A program made the position numbers and the translations under genes. Shown one piece after another: positions 57,665 to 64,000 of a DNA stretch of 64,000 bases. The notes below the pieces were generated by a model. That model was not told where the DNA came from and did no database searches. It worked only from the letters and a program-made list of their open reading frames with translations. The stretch's first letter is position 1; each line of letters opens with the position of its first letter. Source of the DNA: Herbivorax alkaliphila (GTDB lineage Bacteria; Bacillota; Clostridia; Acetivibrionales; Acetivibrionaceae); contig NZ_JAVDDS010000005.1 in NCBI RefSeq assembly GCF_030848475.1, forward strand, positions 1 through 64,000, read 5' to 3'.

Positions 57665-59863
57665 TTACTCTTTAACAAATACATCATAACTTTTAAGGTA
57701 TACAAGCCCATTAGGAGGAATAATAATATCTCCGTTTATATTTCTCTCCACGCCTTTTCCCTGGGCATTTAATGTAAGACTTACTATATAATCAACACAT
57801 TCTTGTCCTTCAATTATTTCGTATATTTCTGCATACTGTACAGTGCTGCCAAATTCCCATCCTCTGTTGTCACCATTGTCTGAAACACCAAAAAATTTGA
57901 AAATAACACTTTTAATATCCCTCATTGCATTTTTATAATGTGACTTTGAGGCTATTTCACCATAAACTTCAATGCCTATATATTCAGGAGACATAATACG
58001 TACCTCAGTAGTAATAAGCCTATACTTATCCACTTGTTTTTTTATGTTTTTTATGTATATATCACTAAGGCATGGTCTTTCATATTCACTAAAGGGTTTT
58101 ACAACAAGTCCGATACAATTGCTAGCTTCTCCAGCTGCTTCATAAGAATGGCTAGACTTAAAATTTGCAATAGCCTTTGCTTTTTGAATCATTAGTCCAG
58201 GAGTGTTCATTACTATATCCTCGTAATCTTCAAGGGTTATCGCACGCCCTGAACTGCCTAAATCTTTTCTGAACCTTTCTATTGCATCTTCTATTGTCTC
58301 TTTATCTGTCCCATTTAAAGCGTGGTCACCGTTTGACAAATTTATATTTAAAAAAGCTCTATTCTCCAAAAATTCCTCTGCATAAAAACTATTTATTTCC
58401 CCTTTTTTTACGTTACCTTTGCTGCCTTGACAGGTAGAACATGAAATTATCAAAATGTTGTCAGTCCCTGAGGGTGGAATACTGCCTTTTTCATTATTGC
58501 CAAACATTATCTTTCCCTCTTTTGAATTTAGAATATAGTGTTTGGCATTTGCCTTTGATGAATCAAGATCATCTGTCCTTTCCCAGTCTTCCCAGACCAT
58601 CTCACCATTATCTGATACTTTACCAACCTGTAACATAAGATTTTTTTCCATTATTGATTTAGCACCTATTTCAAATTCCTGATCAGGATATCCTGTACTT
58701 CCACCTAAAATTTTATTTGTCAATAAATTATCATCTCTTAATATTACCCGTATATTAGAACTCCCTTTATCGGGGACATTTTCACAAAATGATTTATCAA
58801 AAATAAGCTGTTTTACATTTTCTTTAGTTTCAATACAATAGACATTTTTTAAAAGATGCTGTCCACTTGTACCTTTTTTATCATCCCAAAACCTCCAAAA
58901 ACCTTTATCATCCCATACCTGAATATCTATGCTGCCATACAATGAAAGATATGAGTCAATGGAGTAAACCTGTCTGCTCCCTCCATTTCCATTAAAAGTT
59001 AACACCTCGCTTAATGTGTTTTGTTGCACTGTTTTATATGCGTTTAGATTAAGTGATTTAATTCTTGGAGCAACATCGTAATTATTTTTTTCAAGGGTAC
59101 ATCTTATCCAATAAAAGTTTTCATCATCTGCTTTATCTTTAGCCATTTCTTGCTCTGGAAAAAACAACATATAGCCCGTATTCAAAAAGGAATATGTCTC
59201 ATCTTTTATTATTTTTAATGGCTTCCATCCATCTTTTGTGAAATACTCCCACTTCAATAAGGCTAAAGGAGTAAAAGCACAATCATCTATTGTGTTTCGT
59301 TTTACAAAATAATTATTATAAATATCTACAAACATGGATATTTTCGACTTTACTTTAAGAGGCTTCTCAAATGCTATATATAGTTTAGAACCTGTTTTTG
59401 GTGTTTTCCCAAAGATAAACCCAAGTGACTGGTTAGAGTATGTAACATTTGAAATATCCACTTTATCAGAATTATTTTCCGATATTATCTTTTTTATTTT
59501 ATTATCTACTAAGTTTACAGTGTCCAGTATCTCAAAAACTACATCATTCGCCTGAAGCTTTGTACCTTTAGGTAACACTGTATCCTTAACAATATTTCTA
59601 AAAAACACATCCGAAGTGGCAGGAACAGTCTTTCTAGGTGCAAAACCTAATAGTTTTAAAAACTTTAAATTATTTTTATCTCCCACCTGGTTTATATAAT
59701 ACTGCTGCATTTCCTTGAGCCAGGAAAACAACTGTAGCAACGTAATACCTGGATCATGATAGTTTTGGTCAGTCCATTGGGGTGACACCCTAGGTATTTT
59801 TTTTATCATACCTTCTAATATTTCTTTATAGTTTTGATTATCTAAATTAGGTAATGGCAGCAC
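57665..59863 (-). CDS. Baseplate J-like wedge protein (Pvc12-like)
   Basis: 732 residues. The start (LPLPNLDNQNYKEILEGMIKKIPRVSPQWTDQNYHDPGITLLQLFSWLKEMQ) and the central baseplate-J pattern (RAITLEDYEDIVMNTPG, near residue 545) identify a wedge protein that forms the baseplate and triggers sheath contraction. The C-terminal domain is the gpJ-like receptor strand set (GSTVQYAEIYEIIEGQECVDY). GTG start with AAGGTGG upstream. Confidence 0.92.
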   Translation of the reverse strand: MLPLPNLDNQNYKEILEGMIKKIPRVSPQWTDQNYHDPGITLLQLFSWLKEMQQYYINQVGDKNNLKFLKLLGFAPRKTVPATSDVFFRNIVKDTVLPKGTKLQANDVVFEILDTVNLVDNKIKKIISENNSDKVDISNVTYSNQSLGFIFGKTPKTGSKLYIAFEKPLKVKSKISMFVDIYNNYFVKRNTIDDCAFTPLALLKWEYFTKDGWKPLKIIKDETYSFLNTGYMLFFPEQEMAKDKADDENFYWIRCTLEKNNYDVAPRIKSLNLNAYKTVQQNTLSEVLTFNGNGGSRQVYSIDSYLSLYGSIDIQVWDDKGFWRFWDDKKGTSGQHLLKNVYCIETKENVKQLIFDKSFCENVPDKGSSNIRVILRDDNLLTNKILGGSTGYPDQEFEIGAKSIMEKNLMLQVGKVSDNGEMVWEDWERTDDLDSSKANAKHYILNSKEGKIMFGNNEKGSIPPSGTDNILIISCSTCQGSKGNVKKGEINSFYAEEFLENRAFLNINLSNGDHALNGTDKETIEDAIERFRKDLGSSGRAITLEDYEDIVMNTPGLMIQKAKAIANFKSSHSYEAAGEASNCIGLVVKPFSEYERPCLSDIYIKNIKKQVDKYRLITTEVRIMSPEYIGIEVYGEIASKSHYKNAMRDIKSVIFKFFGVSDNGDNRGWEFGSTVQYAEIYEIIEGQECVDYIVSLTLNAQGKGVERNINGDIIIPPNGLVYLKSYDVFVKE

Positions 59864-59878
59864 TTGATTTCCACCTTT

Positions 59879-62875
59879 CTATAAGACTTCAACTTCAACC
59901 TCATGTTTTCCGCTTATTATTACTGCAAAAGGTATATTATGAATCTCGTCAATATTCCATTCTTTTTTGCCTTTTTCGCAATTTTTACTAGCTGTTATAA
60001 ACATTTTATCAATTATATTGACTTTTTTTATTGTTTTTAAATAGGTATATATTTGAGTTCTATTTGGCAGGTTGCCTATATCCCATCCTTTTTTGCTAAA
60101 ATTACCATTTATCGGATTAAGAAATTGCTCAAGCTTTTCATATACTTCACGCTGCACCTCAAATACATAATTAATACTTTCTACCTTTATCCATACTTTT
60201 ATAGAAAATTCAATGAAATCAGGTTCAATTATATTAAATTTAAAGGGCATCAAAGTTTCCATAGTTTTACCTTTAAAATATGCTTCAATTTTTTCTCTTT
60301 CATATGCAAAATAAGTCTCACTTTGCCTGTAATTTCTTTGTAGAAGCACTAAAGTAACACAGCCAGCTTCTTTTTTACCCATTTTATTTATATTGGAAAA
60401 ACATTTTGCCCTGATTACATTTCTTGAGGCTTCCATAGCAAGAGCCTCATAATCACCTGTGGTTACAGCTCTCCCTCTGTGCTTTAAAATGTCCTTTCCA
60501 CGCCTTGTAGACTTTTTTATTGTCTCTCTGTCGTAGCCTCCATAAGAGGGTACTGGATTAAATATCTCATTTACAAAGCGTAAGCCTTCTATAGATCTTG
60601 TAATCTCACATGCATCTAAATTTCCAACTTCGCCTCCACCTGTACCATACTTTATTTTTATGCTCTCAGTTTCCTGTGACGGAGGGATTTTTCCCCGTAT
60701 TCCATCCCCAAAGAACACTTTACCTTCATTTCTATCTATTATATAATGTCTGTCATATTCGTTTGAATTTATAAAGCTATCAACTTCTCTCCACATAACC
60801 CAGATTTCTTGAATACTTCCCACTTCATCCCAAATTATTTCAGTAGATAAATCTTTTTGATACTCAATCTGTGCTTCACTTAAAAAATCCTTTTCATTTA
60901 CCCACACCTCGTGTCGTTGTACTTTTTTATGTGAAAGCTGACACATTTTATTAGCTTCTTGTAAATCTATAAAAAACATCTCTTCTGGCACTGTCTCCAC
61001 ATTCATAATTCTAGTAGAATTTAAATATATTCCTTCAATCTGAGGAAGTAAGCTTTCTAAATATGCATCATACTGCTTGTCTATATTAACAGCCCTAATC
61101 CAATATCTTTCTTTTCCAAATAAATTGCATTTTTTTAAGCCTTTAGGTCCTGCAAAAGCAATTATCCCACTTTGTTCAAAGTTTTCTGTATTATCAACTA
61201 CTTTTAAGTCTTTCCAGCATTCTTTTTCTCCCAAGTCAGAATAATACTCCCATCTTAAAGAAGGAAGAGGATTTTTACTTTTATTTTTTAAATTAAAAAA
61301 TATATTAATAGGTGAACCCTGAAGGTTTTTATCAAAACCTACGTACATTGACGGTTCTCTATCTTCTGGAATGTTAAATATTTCTATACTTTGATTTGAA
61401 GTGGTAATAGAACCTGTAACATCACTGATTTTAGTGTTATCCATTGCAAATATTTTTTCTGGATTAAGTCCTTTGTCAGTATACTTGTAATTAAAAGATA
61501 CATCCTCTATCCATGGTGATATATAATAACCATTTGTTTTAAAACTATTTCCTACAGATATAAGTCTTACTCTTATCCAGTAATTATAAAAGGCATTTAC
61601 CCATACAGGCTCAATGTCAGAAGGACAGGTAAAATTTATTGTTATTTCTCCTTCTTCACAACTTCCAAACACAGAGTCATATTTTTCATCTATAAACAGC
61701 CTTGCCCAACCCGCTCCGTTCCAATATTCCCAAACAACTTTATCTGCTGTTATATTATATTCCTCAGGTTTTTTAAACTTGGACTTTTTCATAATCATTT
61801 TCCAGTTAATATCTGTATCAGGTGATACTACATCAAGCTTATGCTTATTAAACTTTAGCTTAAAATTAATTTTTACGTTAGAGGCTTTTTTAGAAAGTGC
61901 CTCCTGACAAGAAATATAACAATCATTGTAAACTGAAAACTCATCTCCAAAAGGATAAAATCCACTGATATCCTTTTCTATATCCTGTGAAAAAACTTTT
62001 TCAGGCTTTATGTCCGTGTTTTCTGTTTTTAAAAAGATACTGTCTATAGGAGTTTGTGAAATGCCATGTACATCCCTAGCTTCACAACCTATCCAGCAGC
62101 TTTTATACTCTTCAAATTCTTCGTTTTCTATGTGATGGTCATCATCTTTCATAAGAATGATTTTATCATCATTTTTAATTACTTCACTAAATTCAAACCA
62201 TTTTCCATTACTCCTATAAACCCACCTTGTATATCTGTCATCTGTAAGGTTATAAAGAGTTTTATCCTTGTTTTCTTCATCCTCAGGAAACTGTATAGTA
62301 AGTTCAACTAAGGCCTTATTTTTTAGTTTTAAAACATCATCATGGCAAAAGTAAATTGCATGTTTTTGAAGATTCTTATAATTATTAAAATCAAAAAAAC
62401 TTACAGATTTACCCTCCTCTTCATCACTATATGCCCTTATAATTTTGTCTTTAATTCTGCTCAAAAAATAGATATCTTTAATTTGTGAGGGAGTAACATA
62501 AACTTCATTTTGAGTTTCAAATACAATCTTATCAGAATCATCATTTGTTTGGGATAGAAGACCGGTATTTTTTTTGACAAATATCCCTTCGCTAATAGCT
62601 GAACTTAGCTTAAAAGTAACAATTCCCTGTGCAGATATAGACGGCAAGAGCTTTATGTCAATCAAATTCAAAAAAGATATATAGTTTTTATATGGTACCT
62701 GATTAATCCGTGAGACTGTTTCTTCAAACATATCTGCAAACAGCAATGCAAGAGCTGACCCAACATCAGGATTATCAGTGTCAAATCTCCACTCAGGGGT
62801 ATAATGCTTTGAAACCTCTTTAATATATTTAATTATGTCATCCTTTGTTCTTTTATCTATATTAGGTATATTCAA
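59879..62875 (-). CDS. Baseplate J-like wedge protein (Pvc11-like)
   Basis: 998 residues, the larger of the two wedge proteins. The start (DDIIKYIKEVSKHYTPEWRFDTDNPDVGSALALLFADMFEETVSRINQVPYKN), GKVFFGDGIRGKIPPSQ and GRAVTTGDYEALAMEASRNVIRAKC (about residue 795) are typical of CIS gp11-like proteins. The last ~100 residues (WDIGNLPNRTQIYTYL) match the end of baseplate wedges. TTG start 8 bp after GAGGGGG. 15 bp separate it from the next J gene. Confidence 0.92.
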   Translation of the reverse strand: MNIPNIDKRTKDDIIKYIKEVSKHYTPEWRFDTDNPDVGSALALLFADMFEETVSRINQVPYKNYISFLNLIDIKLLPSISAQGIVTFKLSSAISEGIFVKKNTGLLSQTNDDSDKIVFETQNEVYVTPSQIKDIYFLSRIKDKIIRAYSDEEEGKSVSFFDFNNYKNLQKHAIYFCHDDVLKLKNKALVELTIQFPEDEENKDKTLYNLTDDRYTRWVYRSNGKWFEFSEVIKNDDKIILMKDDDHHIENEEFEEYKSCWIGCEARDVHGISQTPIDSIFLKTENTDIKPEKVFSQDIEKDISGFYPFGDEFSVYNDCYISCQEALSKKASNVKINFKLKFNKHKLDVVSPDTDINWKMIMKKSKFKKPEEYNITADKVVWEYWNGAGWARLFIDEKYDSVFGSCEEGEITINFTCPSDIEPVWVNAFYNYWIRVRLISVGNSFKTNGYYISPWIEDVSFNYKYTDKGLNPEKIFAMDNTKISDVTGSITTSNQSIEIFNIPEDREPSMYVGFDKNLQGSPINIFFNLKNKSKNPLPSLRWEYYSDLGEKECWKDLKVVDNTENFEQSGIIAFAGPKGLKKCNLFGKERYWIRAVNIDKQYDAYLESLLPQIEGIYLNSTRIMNVETVPEEMFFIDLQEANKMCQLSHKKVQRHEVWVNEKDFLSEAQIEYQKDLSTEIIWDEVGSIQEIWVMWREVDSFINSNEYDRHYIIDRNEGKVFFGDGIRGKIPPSQETESIKIKYGTGGGEVGNLDACEITRSIEGLRFVNEIFNPVPSYGGYDRETIKKSTRRGKDILKHRGRAVTTGDYEALAMEASRNVIRAKCFSNINKMGKKEAGCVTLVLLQRNYRQSETYFAYEREKIEAYFKGKTMETLMPFKFNIIEPDFIEFSIKVWIKVESINYVFEVQREVYEKLEQFLNPINGNFSKKGWDIGNLPNRTQIYTYLKTIKKVNIIDKMFITASKNCEKGKKEWNIDEIHNIPFAVIISGKHEVEVEVL

Positions 62876-62912
62876 CTTGAAAACTACCCCCTCTTTTTTT
62901 GCGAATGTATTT

Positions 62913-63323
62913 TTACCCTATTCCCTCATTAATGTAGAATGGATAAACAAGATTATACGGGTTGTTAGTTGCTCTAACAACGTAGCTTATATTGATTAAC
63001 AGTTTATGGGCATCCCCATCGTCTTTTGTTAACTCAACTAATATCTCGCTTATTCTTGGTTCCCACTGCACCAATGCATTTTTCACTTCTGTCTCCATAA
63101 GTTTTAATGTTGTATAGTCATTGGTATCAAACAAATACTTCTGAATATCGCATCCAAAATCTGGCATCATAACCCGTTCTCCTTTCCGGGTCATTAGTAT
63201 TATGTAGATGGCTTCCTTTATGTCCTCTTCGTATTCTGAAGTTTTTATTCTTCCAGTCTTTTTGTCTACCCTAATAGGAAATTTCCAACCCCGACCTAAA
63301 AATCCTTTGACCTCATTTTCCAA
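62913..63323 (-). CDS. GPW/gp25-like baseplate protein (Pvc9-like)
   Basis: 136 residues. FLGRGWKFPIRVDKKTGRIKTS, then KEAIYIILMTRKGERVMMPDFGCDIQKYLFD, is the gp25/GPW lysozyme-like baseplate fold. It forms the inner baseplate and starts sheath assembly. TTG start with AAGGAGGTGG upstream. It lies between the spike and the wedges, the standard eCIS order. Confidence 0.93.
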   Translation of the reverse strand: MENEVKGFLGRGWKFPIRVDKKTGRIKTSEYEEDIKEAIYIILMTRKGERVMMPDFGCDIQKYLFDTNDYTTLKLMETEVKNALVQWEPRISEILVELTKDDGDAHKLLINISYVVRATNNPYNLVYPFYINEGIG

Positions 63324-63337
63324 AACAAGCCACCTCC

Positions 63338-64000
63338 TTAGTTTATCTTTACTACGGCACCTTTTATATTTGCAGCTCCATCAGATTTAACATTTAAATT
63401 TGATGAAGCTTTAATATTTAACATTCCTGCTTCTATACTCATACTCTGAGTCTTAAGTTTGATAGACTGGCTTCCATCTATCTGTATATTATTGCTTTTT
63501 AACTTAACACTTCCTGAATCACCGTCAATTTGCATATTAGATGACCCAGATTCGACAACCACTTTGCTTTTCCCCTTTACTGTCACAGTTCCTTTCTTTG
63601 TATCTATCTCCATTAAATTGCTTCCATCTTTATCTTTTAATAAAATGTTGTTTTTTTCATCATCCATCCTCATCTGAAAATCTCCTGGCGTATGAATATC
63701 AATATATTCCTTCCCCTTTTCATCATTAAAAACAATCTCATGTCCACCTTTGGTCTTTATTTTTTTTACATGATTGTCCTTGTTAAAAGTCTTGTCTGGA
63801 ACTTTGTCTATATTATTCCAAAGGCATCCTATAACATAAGGTTTGTTAATGTTACCTTCGATAAATGCCACTAAAACTTCATCTCCTATTTCCGGTATAA
63901 AATAGGTTCCTCGATTCTTTCCTGCTGCTAATGTAGCAACTCTTATCCAGTCGGTTATATTTTTTTTAGGTTCCCTTGTTAAAAGCTCAACCTTTACCAT
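63338..64000 (-). CDS. Spike/baseplate-V (VgrG-like, Pvc8-like) protein, cut by the window edge
   Basis: The visible 220 residues contain a Gp5-type OB-fold (WIRVATLAAGKNRGTYFIPEIGDEVLVAF, then NKPYVIGCLWN) and a repetitive beta-prism tail (DIHTPGDFQMRMDDE, SGSVKLKSNNIQIDGS). They end in the short strands that would bind the PAAR tip. The codon at the last base is ATG but is almost certainly internal, since CIS spike proteins begin with a larger N-terminal region. The gene continues beyond 64000. Confidence 0.9.
   Translation of the reverse strand: MVKVELLTREPKKNITDWIRVATLAAGKNRGTYFIPEIGDEVLVAFIEGNINKPYVIGCLWNNIDKVPDKTFNKDNHVKKIKTKGGHEIVFNDEKGKEYIDIHTPGDFQMRMDDEKNNILLKDKDGSNLMEIDTKKGTVTVKGKSKVVVESGSSNMQIDGDSGSVKLKSNNIQIDGSQSIKLKTQSMSIEAGMLNIKASSNLNVKSDGAANIKGAVVKIN

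Noticed and set aside
25683-64000. A complete prophage
   Set aside because: No capsid, terminase, portal, integrase, holin or lysin gene is visible. The gene set and order fit a contractile injection system.

Overview
The window is AT-rich DNA from an anaerobic, Gram-positive-type bacterium. It is best read as Bacillota, class Clostridia (possibly Tissierellia-like). The reasons are strong AGGAGG-type ribosome binding sites, frequent TTG/GTG starts, an S-layer-homology surface protein, Cys-lipobox lipoproteins, a GerMN-domain lipoprotein, lysine 2,3-aminomutase and a Clostridia-style type I-B CRISPR locus. The genus cannot be fixed from this sequence alone.

Layout. (1) 1-9,018: a CRISPR array of 29 identical 37-bp repeats, its leader, and a minus-strand effector operon cas8b-cas7-cas5-cas3-cas6. 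No adaptation genes are present. (2) 9,057-25,071: a mixed accessory region. It holds a Fic AMPylase with an iterated promoter motif, a decayed ABC ATPase, lysine 2,3-aminomutase, an SLH surface protein, a DUF6273 lipoprotein with an unusual triple-palindrome upstream region, and a lipoprotein/ABC-permease/ABC-ATPase operon. That operon has been broken by a 1.5-kb insertion carrying an Rpn/PD-(D/E)XK nuclease gene together with a copied 3' end of the ATPase gene. Two internally deleted relatives of the element lie 3 kb to either side. The region ends with a GerMN lipoprotein, deoC and an ArsR-type repressor. (3) 25,172-64,000: a large contractile injection system (CIS, phage-tail-like) locus that runs off the right edge, in two convergent operons meeting at a bidirectional terminator near 48.0 kb.

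The left CIS operon (plus strand) encodes an Ig-like-domain protein, a membrane pseudokinase-like protein, a multi-TM propeller/sensor/HAMP protein with a dead class III cyclase domain, a membrane MORN-repeat protein, a TolC-like protein, a coiled-coil protein with a stalk domain, a DUF4255 (Pvc16-like) protein, a small beta-rich protein, a DUF4280 PAAR-like tip, a YbjN-fold protein, a GNAT protein and a ~2,220-residue repeat protein. The right operon (minus strand) encodes the spike/VgrG (cut by the window edge), a gp25-like protein, two baseplate-J proteins, a tail-I-like protein, the CIS AAA+ ATPase and, embedded between them, an alanine-racemase-like protein, an ABC_sub_bind-family binding protein, a sensor-MFS fusion and a D-Ala-D-X ligase. 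Sheath, tube, tape measure and LysM-type genes are not in the window and should lie to the right.

Most interesting reading (inference): this is an envelope-anchored CIS of a Gram-positive cell. It has a membrane signalling/anchoring module built from catalytically dead enzyme folds, and a dedicated cell-wall-precursor cassette whose ligase has the Tyr-to-Phe change associated with D-Ala-D-lactate synthesis.
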